Positions 1 through 9,963 of a DNA stretch of 64,000 nt are shown piece after piece. The DNA comes from Burkholderia stabilis (GTDB lineage Bacteria > Pseudomonadota > Gammaproteobacteria > Burkholderiales > Burkholderiaceae). Both the position numbers and the translations under genes were made by a program. Below the pieces are notes generated by a model, which saw nothing but the letters and a program-made list of their open reading frames with translations, had not been told where the DNA came from and searched no databases. The DNA lies in assembly GCF_001742165.1 (NCBI RefSeq), contig NZ_CP016443.1:1488001-1552000 (forward strand), in the 5' to 3' direction. How positions within the stretch are numbered: the first letter of the stretch is position 1; every line of letters begins with the position of its first letter.

Positions 1-49
1 AGACGGCCGCGAGCGCGACCGCATTCCTGCGGGAGTCGGATAGCGTCAT
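1..49 (-). CDS. possible 5' end of a divergent gene (partial)
   Basis: A minus-strand reading frame opens at an ATG at position 49 and runs off the left edge of the window. The 16 visible codons read MTLSDSRRNAVALAAV, which resembles the hydrophilic-then-hydrophobic start of an MFS-type membrane protein. A gene divergent from the LysR regulator at 227 would be the usual LysR arrangement. No convincing ribosome binding site is visible and too little protein is present to identify a family, so this is only a suggestion. Confidence 0.25.
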   Translation of the reverse strand, partial: MTLSDSRRNAVALAAV

Positions 50-226
50 GCGTATTGCGCCGCGGCCCGGCGACAGGCCGCGCGCCTCCAGGTGAGAAAG
101 GTTCGCCGCGTGCGGCCGGCGACGCACGCTGGACGGGAATCGGTACTATAGTGAGAATTTCACTCCCCATTGACGCACGTACTTCCACGAACTGGGGAAT
201 CACAGGACTCAATTGACCGACCCGCT

Positions 227-1132
227 ATGACCGACCGACTCGACGGCGTGACGACCTTCGTCCAGGTGGTGGAATCGGGCAGCTTCGCGCTGGCCGCGGA
301 GCGGCTCGACATGACGCGCTCGGCCGTCGGCAAGGCGGTCGCGCGGCTCGAGAAGCGGCTCGGCGCGCGGCTGCTGCAGCGCACGACGCGCAGCCAGAGC
401 CTGACCGACGACGGCCAGGCGTACTACGACCGCTGCGTGCGCGCGCTCGCGGAACTGGAAGCGGCGGAAGCCGATCTCGATTGCGGCCGCAACGAGGCGC
501 GCGGCAAGCTGCGGCTGAGCGTGCCGCTCGCGTTCGGGCACCACTGCGTGACGCCCATCGTGCTCGACCTCGCGCGCACCTATCCGCACCTGCGGATCGA
601 CGTGTCGATCACCGACCGTTTCGTCGATCTCGTCGAGGAAGGGATCGACCTCGCGGTGCGGATCGGCACGCTCGCGGACAGCACCAGCCTCGCGGTGCGG
701 CGGCTCGGCACGCAATACGGCAGCCTCGGCGCGGCGCCGTCCTATCTCGCGCGCTACGGGATGCCGACGTCGCTCGACGATCTGAAGAACCACCGGACGA
801 TCGCGTATTCACGCTCGGGCGTACCGCAGCCGTGGGACCTGCGCGCGCCCGACGGCTCGACGGTGCGCGTCGACGTGCAGCACCAGCTCAGTTTCGACGA
901 CGTGCAGGCGATCGCGGCGGCCGGCGCGTCCGGGTTCGGGATCGCGTGGCTGCCGAGCTGGCTGCTCGATCACTACGTGAAGCGCGGCGAGATGGCGGTC
1001 GTGCTCGACCGCTGCTTCGTATGCGAAGGCGATATCCACGCGATCTGGCCGAAGACGCGCTACCTGCCGCGCAAGACGCGCTGCGTGATCGACGCGCTCG
1101 CGCAAGCCGTGCCGCCGATGATCGAGCGGTGA
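227..1132 (+). CDS. LysR-family transcriptional regulator
   Basis: This is a 301-residue LysR-type DNA-binding regulator. The N-terminal winged HTH (residues about 5-65) has the typical TFVQVVESGSFALAAERL and AVGKAVARLEKRLGARLLQR segments. A substrate-binding domain follows from about residue 90. The length fits the family, which usually runs about 300 residues. A longer frame begins at 170, but the ATG at 227 (MTDRLDG) aligns with the normal LysR start. The subgroup resembles regulators that sit next to transporters or oxidoreductases. Its target is not visible here; the likely partner is the divergent gene at the left edge. It is convergent with the valine-type operon and so unlikely to be part of it. 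Confidence 0.9.
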   Translation: MTDRLDGVTTFVQVVESGSFALAAERLDMTRSAVGKAVARLEKRLGARLLQRTTRSQSLTDDGQAYYDRCVRALAELEAAEADLDCGRNEARGKLRLSVPLAFGHHCVTPIVLDLARTYPHLRIDVSITDRFVDLVEEGIDLAVRIGTLADSTSLAVRRLGTQYGSLGAAPSYLARYGMPTSLDDLKNHRTIAYSRSGVPQPWDLRAPDGSTVRVDVQHQLSFDDVQAIAAAGASGFGIAWLPSWLLDHYVKRGEMAVVLDRCFVCEGDIHAIWPKTRYLPRKTRCVIDALAQAVPPMIER

Positions 1133-1159
1133 AATGAAATGAAGTGAGACGGGACGAAA

Positions 1160-1183
1160 CCGACGCGCCGCCCGGCGCGTCGG
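1160..1183. terminator. GC-rich inverted repeat between convergent genes
   Basis: An 11-bp perfect inverted repeat (arms CCGACGCGCCG and CGGCGCGTCGG with a two-base centre) lies between the convergent stop codons at 1132 and 1188. Read on the minus strand it is followed by a short T-rich stretch (GTTTCGT). It may act as a bidirectional terminator, but the U-tract is weak. Confidence 0.4.
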
Positions 1184-1187
1184 GTGC

Positions 1188-2327
1188 TTACGCCGCGCCG
1201 AGATCAGCGAGCGGATGCGCGAACAGCTTCCACGGCGACGTCAGGAAATGCCGCACGCGTTCGGCGCGCAGCTCGACGAGCGACGCGGGCGCCCAGCGCG
1301 GCTTGCGATCCTTGTCGACGAGATGCGCGCGCACGCCTTCGCAGAAATCGCCTTCCTCGATCGCACGCGCGACGATGCCGAGCTCCATCCGGAACGATTC
1401 GGCGAGCGTCATCTGCCGGCCGCGCAGCAGCGCCTCGCGCGTCACGCACAGCATCGTCGGCGAATGGCCGGACAGCGCGTCGAGCGTCGCCTGCAGCCAT
1501 TGACGATGTTCGCGCGTCAACTCCTCACGCGCGAGATCCTGCGTCAGCGTCGCGACGATCCGCTCAACGGTCGAGCGCTTGTCGAAGTGACGCACGATCC
1601 ACGGCATCTGGCTGTCGAGCGCCGCATGCGGCACGACGTTGCACGGCGGTTCGAACACCTTGCGCAGCGCCGGCAACACGTCGCCGTCCCACTTCACGGA
1701 TTCGATGCGCGTCTCGAACGTGTCGAGCCATGCGGACGGCACGCACAGATCCGCGAGCTTCGCGCTCAGCGCGTCGGCGCCCGACAACATCGCCCCCGTC
1801 AGCCCCACGTACAGTTCGAGCTCGACCGGCATACGCGACAGGAAATGCGTCGCGCCGACGTCGGGCACGAGGCCGATGCGCGTCTCGGGCATCGCGATCT
1901 TGCTGCGTTCGGTCGCGACGCGCAGCGCCGCGCCCTGCGCGAGCCCCATGCCGCCGCCCATCGTCACGCCGTCCATCAGCGCGACCACCGGCTTCGGGAA
2001 CGTGTGGATCGCATGGTCGAGCCGGTATTCGTCGACGAAGAACGGCAGCCACGTTTCGCGCTGCGCCACCATCCGATGCAGCGCGCGCACGTCGCCGCCC
2101 GCGCAGAAACCTTTCTCGCCCGCGCCGCGCAATACGACCGCGACGATCTGGTCGTCGGTGCGGCAGCGTTCCAGCAGCGCGGCGAGCTCGCCGATCATCG
2201 CGTACGACAGCGCGTTGAGCGCGGCCGGCCGGTTCAGCGTGATCAGCGCCACGCGGTTCACCACGCGGAACAGCACTTCGGGCGCGTGTTTCGCGAAGGC
2301 GTCGTGAGTCGTCACCGGCGTGCTCAT
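1188..2327 (-). CDS. 3-hydroxyisobutyryl-CoA hydrolase (crotonase superfamily)
   Basis: This 379-residue crotonase-fold protein has the longer length typical of 3-hydroxyisobutyryl-CoA hydrolases, compared with about 260 for plain hydratases. The oxyanion-hole segment GVTMGGGMGLAQGA is followed by MPETRIGLVPDVG. The Glu and Asp of that motif correspond to the catalytic acids known in the HIBCH family. The reaction releases free 3-hydroxyisobutyrate from its CoA ester in valine breakdown, and mmsB in the same operon would oxidise it next. The start overlaps the stop of the upstream enoyl-CoA hydratase by four bases (ATGA), implying translational coupling. It is the last gene of the operon. The family call is firm; substrate specificity is inferred from context. 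Confidence 0.9.
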   Translation of the reverse strand: MSTPVTTHDAFAKHAPEVLFRVVNRVALITLNRPAALNALSYAMIGELAALLERCRTDDQIVAVVLRGAGEKGFCAGGDVRALHRMVAQRETWLPFFVDEYRLDHAIHTFPKPVVALMDGVTMGGGMGLAQGAALRVATERSKIAMPETRIGLVPDVGATHFLSRMPVELELYVGLTGAMLSGADALSAKLADLCVPSAWLDTFETRIESVKWDGDVLPALRKVFEPPCNVVPHAALDSQMPWIVRHFDKRSTVERIVATLTQDLAREELTREHRQWLQATLDALSGHSPTMLCVTREALLRGRQMTLAESFRMELGIVARAIEEGDFCEGVRAHLVDKDRKPRWAPASLVELRAERVRHFLTSPWKLFAHPLADLGAA

Positions 2328-3118
2328 CGTTGCGGCTCTCCATCGGTGCGCCATTGCGGCGCGCGCTTGCCGAGAAACGCGGCCACGCCTTCGCGCGGAT
2401 CGTTCGTGTCGAACAGGTCGACGAAGCGTTCGCGCTCGACCGCGAGCGCCGCGCTGCGCGGCACGCCGCGGCGCGCGAGGCCGATCAGCTCCTTGCTGTA
2501 GGCAACCGCGTGCGGGGCTTGCCGCGCGACGTTGTGCGCCAGCGCCAGCGCCGCATCGCGTGCCGCGCCGCTCTCGACCACGTCTTCGACGAGGCCGATC
2601 CGGAGCGCGGTCGCCGCGTCGACGCGTGCGCCGGTCAGGATGATCTTCTTCGCCCAGCCCTCGCCGACGAGCCAGGGCAGCGTCTGCGTGCCGAGCCCGC
2701 ACGGCAGCAGGCCGACCGACGGCTCGGGCAGCGCCATCTGCGCATGCGTTTCGGCAATCCGCAGGTCGCACGCGAGCGCGCATTCGAGGCCGCCGCCCAT
2801 CGCATAACCATTGATCGCCGCGATCGTCACGACGCGCGCGTCGTGCAGCGCCTCGAACGCCGCGCCGAAGCGCGCCGCCATCGCGCGCGCAACGGCGCGG
2901 TCGCCGTCGGCGAACGTGTTGAGGTCGGCGCCCGCGCTGAAGAACTTCGGGCCGTCGCCCGTGATCACCAGTGCGCGCACGCGCGGGTTCGCGTTCAGTT
3001 CGGCGACGGTTTCCTGCAGTTGCTGCAGCCCCTCGGCGGTAAAGGCGTTCGCGGGCGGACGCTTGAGCGTCGCGCACGCGATCGCGCCGTCGTCGACGTA
3101 GTCCAGTTCGATCATCAT
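2324..3118 (-). CDS. enoyl-CoA hydratase/isomerase
   Basis: This 264-residue crotonase-family protein probably hydrates methacrylyl-CoA to 3-hydroxyisobutyryl-CoA in this pathway. Visible signatures are the first oxyanion segment GPKFFSAGADLNTF (about residues 55-70) and the second, INGYAMGGGLECALACD (about 95-112), followed by the ALPEPSVGLLPCGLGTQ segment that carries one catalytic acid. The gene starts with two consecutive ATG codons at 3118 and 3115. An AGGA sequence sits 3 or 6 bases upstream, so the second ATG has the better spacing. The first ATG overlaps the mmsB stop, and the stop overlaps the next start, so three genes are coupled in a row. Confidence 0.9.
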   Translation of the reverse strand: MMIELDYVDDGAIACATLKRPPANAFTAEGLQQLQETVAELNANPRVRALVITGDGPKFFSAGADLNTFADGDRAVARAMAARFGAAFEALHDARVVTIAAINGYAMGGGLECALACDLRIAETHAQMALPEPSVGLLPCGLGTQTLPWLVGEGWAKKIILTGARVDAATALRIGLVEDVVESGAARDAALALAHNVARQAPHAVAYSKELIGLARRGVPRSAALAVERERFVDLFDTNDPREGVAAFLGKRAPQWRTDGEPQR

Positions 3119-4014
3119 GCGTCCTTCTTCGGTGCCGGTTGGTACAGGCGGATCACCGCCGAGAAATCGAGCTGCCCGTCGCCGCGGCTGCTCATCGTCT
3201 GGTACAGCTGCTGCGCGAGCGCGCCGAGATAGACGGGCTGGCGCGCCTGCTTCGCGGCGTCGTTCGCGAGGCCGAGATCCTTCAGCATCAGGTCGGTGCC
3301 GAAGCCGCCCGAGTAGCCGCGCGAAGACGGCGCCGTCTCGATCACGCCCGGGTACGGGTTGTAGGTATCCGAGCTCCAGCAGCGGCCCGTCGACGTGTTG
3401 ACGATGCCGGCCAGCACCTTCGGGTCGATGCCGAGCGCGACGCCGAGCGACATCGCTTCCGACACGGCCGCCATCGAGATGCCGAGCACGAGGTTGTTGC
3501 AGACCTTCGCGACCTGCCCCATGCCCGTCGCGCCGCAATGGACGATGTTCTTGCCCATGCCCGCGAGCACGGGCTTCACGCGCTCGAAATCCGCATCGCT
3601 GCCGCCGACCATGAAGGTCAGCGTGCCGGCCGCCGCGCCGCCGGTGCCGCCGGACACCGGCGCATCGACGAACGCGCCGCCGTGCTCGCGCACGAGCGCA
3701 CCGAACGCCTGCGCGCTCGCCGGGTCGATCGTGCTCGAATCGATCACGGTCGCGCCCGCGCCGAGGCCGGCCAGCACGCCGTTCTCGCCCGACAGCACCG
3801 AGCGCACGTGCGGTGCGGCCGGCAGCATCGTGATCACGAACGTCGCGCCCGATGCCGCGTCGCGCGGCGACGCCGCCACCTGCGCGCCGGCGTCCTGCAA
3901 TGCGCGCAATGCGTCGGCACTGAGGTCGAACGCGTGCACTTCGTGGCCCGCTTTCAGCAGGTTCAGCGCCATCGGGGCGCCCATGTGGCCGAGGCCGATA
4001 AAGCCGATTTTCAT
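3115..4014 (-). CDS. mmsB: 3-hydroxyisobutyrate dehydrogenase
   Basis: This 299-residue beta-hydroxyacid dehydrogenase has an N-terminal Rossmann motif, IGFIGLGHMGAPMALNLL. The substrate-binding signature FVDAPVSGGTGGAAAGTLTF and the catalytic-lysine segment GMGQVAKVCNNLVLG follow. It oxidises 3-hydroxyisobutyrate to methylmalonate semialdehyde with NAD+, the substrate of the adjacent MmsA. The start at 4014 is preceded by GAGG at a good distance. An in-frame TTG at 4035 overlapping the mmsA stop is possible but less likely. Order and spacing with mmsA match the classical mmsAB pair of Pseudomonas valine catabolism. Confidence 0.95.
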   Translation of the reverse strand: MKIGFIGLGHMGAPMALNLLKAGHEVHAFDLSADALRALQDAGAQVAASPRDAASGATFVITMLPAAPHVRSVLSGENGVLAGLGAGATVIDSSTIDPASAQAFGALVREHGGAFVDAPVSGGTGGAAAGTLTFMVGGSDADFERVKPVLAGMGKNIVHCGATGMGQVAKVCNNLVLGISMAAVSEAMSLGVALGIDPKVLAGIVNTSTGRCWSSDTYNPYPGVIETAPSSRGYSGGFGTDLMLKDLGLANDAAKQARQPVYLGALAQQLYQTMSSRGDGQLDFSAVIRLYQPAPKKDA

Positions 4015-4031
4015 GTTCGTGTCCTCTGTGC

Positions 4032-5561
4032 TCAATGCAGCCGGATCGTCATGTTCACCGGAGCGGCCGTCGTGTCGTCGTCGAACCAGCGCGCGGTGAC
4101 GGTTTTCGTCTGCGTGTAGAACTGCACGACCTGCTTGCCGTACGGGCCGAGATCGCCGAGCTTCGAGCCGCGCGAACCGGTGAAGCTGAAGAACGGCACG
4201 GGCACCGGAATCGGGATGTTGATGCCGACCTGGCCGATGTCGATTTCGCTCTGGAACTTGCGCGCGGCCGCGCCACTCTGCGTGAACAGGCCCACGCCGT
4301 TGCCGAACGGGTTCGCGTTGACGAGCGCGATCGCGTCGTCGAGCGTGTCGGCTTCGAGCACGACGAGCACCGGCCCGAAGATTTCGTGCGTGTAGATCGA
4401 CATGCCGGTATTCACGCCCGAGAAGATCGTCGGGCCGATGAAGTTGCCGCTTTCGTAGCCGGGCACCTTCACGTCGCGGCCGTCGAGCTCGAGCTTCGCG
4501 CCTTCCTTCACGCCGGCTTCGATCAGCGACAGGATGCGCGCCTTCGCGCCGCGCGACACGACCGGGCCGACGTCGGTGCCGGCTTCCGCGCCCGCGTTGA
4601 CTTTCAGCAGCTTCGCCTTCGCGACGAGGTCAGGCAGCCAGTCGCGCGCCTCGCCGACCAGCACCGCGACCGACGTCGCCATGCAGCGCTGCCCGGCCGC
4701 GCCGAAGCCCGCGCCGACCAGCGCATTGATCGTCTGCTCGCGGTTCGCATCGGGCAGCACGACCGCGTGATTCTTCGCGCCCATCATCGACTGCACGCGC
4801 TTGCCGTGCTCGCTGCCGAGCTTGTACACGTGCGTGCCGACCGCCGTCGAGCCGACGAACGAGATCGCCTTCACGAGCGGATCCGTGCAGATCGCGTCGA
4901 CCACTTCCTTGCCGCCGTGCACGACGTTCAGCACGCCCTTCGGCACGCCGGCCTCGATCGCGAGTTCGACGAGCTCCATCGTCGACAGCGGGTCCTGCTC
5001 GGACGGCTTCAGCACGAACGTGTTGCCGCACACGATCGCCATCGGGAACATCCACAGCGGGATCATCGCGGGGAAATTGAACGGCGTGATGCCCGCGCAC
5101 ACGCCGAGCGGCTGGCGCAGCGTGTAGGTGTCGACGCCGCCCGCGACGTTCTCCGCGAATTCGCCGAGCTGCAGCGAACCGATCGAGCACGCGTGCTCGA
5201 CCACTTCGAGGCCGCGGAAGATGTCGCCTTCGGCGTCGGGAATCGTCTTGCCCTGCTCGGCCGTCAGCGTCTTCGCGATGCGCTGCTGGTTCGTGCGCAC
5301 GAGATCCTGGAACTTCAGCATGATCCGCATGCGCGCGGCGATCGGCGTGTTCTTCCACGTCGCAAACGCGGTGTGCGCGGCCTGCACGGCCGCGTCGACT
5401 TCCGCGACGGTCGCGAACGGCACGCGCGCGAGCACCTGCTGCGTCGCCGGGTTGACGATGTCGCGCCACTCGCTCGTGGCGGACTCGACGAAGGCGCCGT
5501 CGATCAGCAGCTTGACCGTCGGCACGTCTTGCCCCGTGCGGGGCGTCGGATTCGCGTTCAT
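4032..5561 (-). CDS. mmsA: methylmalonate-semialdehyde dehydrogenase (CoA-acylating)
   Basis: This 509-residue aldehyde dehydrogenase family protein converts methylmalonate semialdehyde to propionyl-CoA, or related short semialdehydes to acyl-CoA. The NAD-binding region contains CAGITPFNFPAMIPLWMFP and SFVGSTAVG. The catalytic cysteine lies in GAAGQRCMATS, and the C-terminus carries SFTGSRGSKLGDLGPYGK, all typical of the MMSDH subgroup. The ATG at 5561 follows AAGGAG, and the upstream in-frame extension lacks homologous character. It lies directly upstream of mmsB and about 110 bp downstream of the CoA ligase gene. Confidence 0.95.
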   Translation of the reverse strand: MNANPTPRTGQDVPTVKLLIDGAFVESATSEWRDIVNPATQQVLARVPFATVAEVDAAVQAAHTAFATWKNTPIAARMRIMLKFQDLVRTNQQRIAKTLTAEQGKTIPDAEGDIFRGLEVVEHACSIGSLQLGEFAENVAGGVDTYTLRQPLGVCAGITPFNFPAMIPLWMFPMAIVCGNTFVLKPSEQDPLSTMELVELAIEAGVPKGVLNVVHGGKEVVDAICTDPLVKAISFVGSTAVGTHVYKLGSEHGKRVQSMMGAKNHAVVLPDANREQTINALVGAGFGAAGQRCMATSVAVLVGEARDWLPDLVAKAKLLKVNAGAEAGTDVGPVVSRGAKARILSLIEAGVKEGAKLELDGRDVKVPGYESGNFIGPTIFSGVNTGMSIYTHEIFGPVLVVLEADTLDDAIALVNANPFGNGVGLFTQSGAAARKFQSEIDIGQVGINIPIPVPVPFFSFTGSRGSKLGDLGPYGKQVVQFYTQTKTVTARWFDDDTTAAPVNMTIRLH

Positions 5562-5670
5562 CGATCGTTTCTCCTTGCAGAAGGCCGCGAAGCGGAATCC
5601 CGCGCGGCGGCCGGTTCGGTTCGGCGGTGGGCGGCGGCCGCGCCATGCGGCGCGCACGGCCCGCGCCCGG

Positions 5671-7377
5671 TCATTTCAGTTCGGCGGCGAAATCTTCTTC
5701 CCAGTATTCGCCGGGCATCCGCGCGGTCGCGTCGTCGCCGCGCTCGATCTCGCGGCGGCGCAGCTCGACGCGGCGGATCTTCCCGGAAATCGTCTTCGGC
5801 AAGTCCGCGAACTGCAGGCGGCGGATGCGCTTGTACGGCGCGAGCTTCTCGCGCGAGAAACGGAAGATCTCCAGCGCGAGCGCGGGGCTTTCCTCGTAGC
5901 CCTGGCGCAGCGTGATGAAGGTCTTCGGCACCGACAGCCGCACGGGGTCGGGGCTCGGCACGACGGCCGCCTCGGCGATCGCCGGATGCTCGATCAGCAC
6001 GCTCTCGAGTTCGAACGGGCTCAGCCGGTAATCGGACGACTTGAACACGTCGTCCGCGCGGCCGATGTACACGTAGTAGCCGTCGTCGCCGCGCATCGCG
6101 ATGTCCGACGTGCGGTAATGGCCGTCGCGCATCGCGTAGGCCGTTGCATCGGGGTTGTTCGCGTAGCCGTTCATCAGCCCGACCGGGCGCGTCGCATCCG
6201 GGCCGATCGGCAGCGCGACTTCGCCTTCGGTCACGGGCACGCCGTCCGGATCGAGCAGTGCGATCCGGTAGCCGGGCAGCGGCCGGCCCATCGAGCCCGC
6301 GACGACCGGCTGGCCCGGCGAGTTGCCGATCAGGCAGGTCGTCTCGGTCTGGCCGTAGCCGTCGCGGATCGTGATGCCCCATGCCTTCTTCACGCGCTCG
6401 ATGATCTCTGGATTCAGCGGCTCGCCCGCGCCGACGATCTCGCGCAGCTTCACGTCGAACGACGCGAGCGGCTGCTGCACGAGCATCCGCCACACCGTCG
6501 GCGGCGCGCACAGCGTCGTCACCTGGTATTTGACGATCGCGTCGAGCACGACCTTCGGCTCGAAGCGCGCGTAGTTGAACGCGAACACGCACGCCTGCGC
6601 ATTCCACGGCGCGAAGAAGCAGCTCCATGCGTGCTTCGCCCAGCCCGGCGAGCTGATGTTCCAGTGGATGTCGCCCGGCTGCAGGCCGACCCAGTACATC
6701 GTCGACAGATGGCCGACCGGATAGGTGCGGTGCGTATGCTCGACGAGCTTCGGCTTCGACGTCGTGCCCGACGTGAAGTACAGCAGCATCGGATCGTTCG
6801 CATGCGTGACGGCGTCCGGCTCGAACGCGGCGCTCGCGGCGTGGCCGTCGTTCATCGCGAGCCAGCCCGCGCGCGGCGCACCGGCGACGATCTTTTGCGC
6901 GAGGCCGAGGTCGGGTTGCTCGAATTTTTCGGTTTCGTTCTCGTCGACGATCGCGTATTTCGCGCCGCCGATCTGCACGCGGTCGCGCACATCGTCGGGC
7001 GACAGTTGCGTGGTCGCGGGCAGCACGATCGCGCCGAGCTTCATCGCGGCGAGCATCGCGTCCCACAGCTCGACACGGTTCGGCAGCATCAGCAGGATGC
7101 GGTCGCCGCGCCCGACGCCGATCGAGCGCAGCCAGTTCGCGATCCGCGACGAGCGCTCGGACATCTGCGCGAACGAATACGGATCGCCCGTACCGGTCGC
7201 CGCGTCGACGATCCACAGCGCGGGCTGGTCGTTGCCGCGCGCCATCGGGTCGAAGTAGTCGAGCGCCCAGTTGAACGCATCGAGCACCGGCCATTCGAAA
7301 TCGCGGTAGGCGGTTTCGTAGTCGGTGCGATGGCGCAGCAGAAAGTCGCGTGCGTCCAGGAATGCCTGTACCGTCAT
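5671..7377 (-). CDS. AMP-forming acyl-CoA synthetase
   Basis: This is a 568-residue adenylate-forming ligase that activates a carboxylic acid as acyl-AMP and then acyl-CoA. Visible signatures are the P-loop-like LLYFTSGTTSKPKLVEHTHR (about residues 190-210), the GYGQTETTCLIG motif, the hinge/ATP motif YVYIGRADDVFKSSDYRLSP, and the C-terminal lysine region PKTISGKIRRVELR. Its position between the acyl-CoA dehydrogenase gene and mmsA suggests a branched-chain or short-chain acid such as isobutyrate as substrate, letting the operon use the free acid. That specificity is inference. The start at 7377 follows GGAGGACACG. Confidence 0.88.
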   Translation of the reverse strand: MTVQAFLDARDFLLRHRTDYETAYRDFEWPVLDAFNWALDYFDPMARGNDQPALWIVDAATGTGDPYSFAQMSERSSRIANWLRSIGVGRGDRILLMLPNRVELWDAMLAAMKLGAIVLPATTQLSPDDVRDRVQIGGAKYAIVDENETEKFEQPDLGLAQKIVAGAPRAGWLAMNDGHAASAAFEPDAVTHANDPMLLYFTSGTTSKPKLVEHTHRTYPVGHLSTMYWVGLQPGDIHWNISSPGWAKHAWSCFFAPWNAQACVFAFNYARFEPKVVLDAIVKYQVTTLCAPPTVWRMLVQQPLASFDVKLREIVGAGEPLNPEIIERVKKAWGITIRDGYGQTETTCLIGNSPGQPVVAGSMGRPLPGYRIALLDPDGVPVTEGEVALPIGPDATRPVGLMNGYANNPDATAYAMRDGHYRTSDIAMRGDDGYYVYIGRADDVFKSSDYRLSPFELESVLIEHPAIAEAAVVPSPDPVRLSVPKTFITLRQGYEESPALALEIFRFSREKLAPYKRIRRLQFADLPKTISGKIRRVELRRREIERGDDATARMPGEYWEEDFAAELK

Positions 7378-7536
7378 CGTGTCCTCCAGTCTCCATGTCT
7401 CGCGGTCAACCGGCGCCTGCGCGGCAACGCACGTCCGATTCGCTTTTGCGCGGCGCACGGTCACGTCGTTGCGTGCCGCGTTCGCCGCGCTGCCCTCGTG
7501 CCCTTCGTGATGCTGTCGCCTGGGTGCCGTCGCGGC

Positions 7537-8772
<1,236 letters not shown>

Positions 8773-8807
8773 TTACACTGAGCGTTTTTGCCACACCGGC
8801 GACACCG

Positions 8808-9842
8808 ATGAAGCAGGAAGACAAGGGAACCATCGCGATCAGCCTCGTCGCTTACAGCGTCGCGCTCGCGACCCGGCGCGGCGTCGAGGCCGAGCCGCTG
8901 CTCGCGCAGGCCGGCATCGCGCCCGCGCTGCTCGGGCAGCCGCGCGCGCGCGTGTCCGCGCAGCAATACGGCGCGCTGTGGAACGCGATCGCGCGCGCGC
9001 TCGACGACGAGTTTTTCGGGCAGGATCGCCACCCGATGCGCAGCGGCAGCTTCATCGCGATGAGCCAGGCCGCGCTGTCCGCGAAGGACGGGCTGCATGC
9101 GATGGCACGCGCGGTGAATTTCATGCACTGCGTGCTCGACGATCTGCACGCGGAACTCGACGCCAATCCGCAGCGCGTGCGGCTGCGCTTCGTGCACCGC
9201 AACAACGGCGCGACGCCCGCGATGTTCACGTACGCGACCTATTTCATCATCGTCTACGGCCTCACCTGCTGGCTGATCGGGCGGCGCATCCCGCTGCTGC
9301 ACGCGAGCTTCCGCTGCGACACACCGCCCGCCGACCACGAATACCCGTCGATGTTCTGCGACGACATGCGCTTCAACGAGCCCGATTCGTATGTGGATTT
9401 CGATCCAGAATTCGCGACGCTGCCGGTCGTGCAGAACGCGAAGACGCTGAAGACGTTCCTGCGCAACGCGCCGGCGAGCTTCATCGTCAAGTACCGCAAC
9501 CCGAACGCGCTCGCGCAGCGCGTGCGCACGGTGCTGCGCGGGATGCCGCCCGCCGCGTGGCCGGGCGCGGGCGGGATGGCCGCGCGGCTGCACGTGGCCG
9601 AGGCGACGCTGCGCCGCAAGCTGCACCAGGAAGGCCACGCCTACCAGTCGATCAAGGACACGCTGCGGCGCGATCTCGCGTTCGAGGCGCTGGCCGATCC
9701 GGCGCGCACGATCGCCGACGTCGCGGCGGCAACCGGTTTCGCGGAGCCGAGCGCGTTCTACCGCGCGTTCCGTAAATGGAGCGGGCGCAGTCCGGCCGAC
9801 TATCGCGACGAAGTGCTCGCGCGGGGCGGCGGCGCGGTCTGA
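8808..9842 (+). CDS. AraC-family transcriptional regulator, divergent to valine-type operon
   Basis: This is a 344-residue AraC/XylS regulator. The N-terminal part resembles the Arabinose_bd-like ligand domain of OruR-type regulators. The C-terminus holds the double HTH, with VAEATLRRKLHQEGHAYQSI and ADVAAATGFAEPSAFYRAFR followed by KWSGRSPADYR. Divergent placement next to the dehydrogenase gene makes it the probable activator of the catabolic operon. This is analogous in role to Pseudomonas MmsR, though that is inference from position. The start at 8808 fits an extended N-terminus (MKQEDKGTIAI). Confidence 0.88.
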   Translation: MKQEDKGTIAISLVAYSVALATRRGVEAEPLLAQAGIAPALLGQPRARVSAQQYGALWNAIARALDDEFFGQDRHPMRSGSFIAMSQAALSAKDGLHAMARAVNFMHCVLDDLHAELDANPQRVRLRFVHRNNGATPAMFTYATYFIIVYGLTCWLIGRRIPLLHASFRCDTPPADHEYPSMFCDDMRFNEPDSYVDFDPEFATLPVVQNAKTLKTFLRNAPASFIVKYRNPNALAQRVRTVLRGMPPAAWPGAGGMAARLHVAEATLRRKLHQEGHAYQSIKDTLRRDLAFEALADPARTIADVAAATGFAEPSAFYRAFRKWSGRSPADYRDEVLARGGGAV

Positions 9843-9963
9843 AGCCTCCCGCAGCGGCCCGGGTTTCGCGCTTTGCGCCGAAACCGCCTAATCTTTAAGC
9901 ATCGGGCCAACGCCCTTTCCGCGAGCCAGGCGGCGCGCGGCCGCGCGCCGCCCGGACGCCCCG

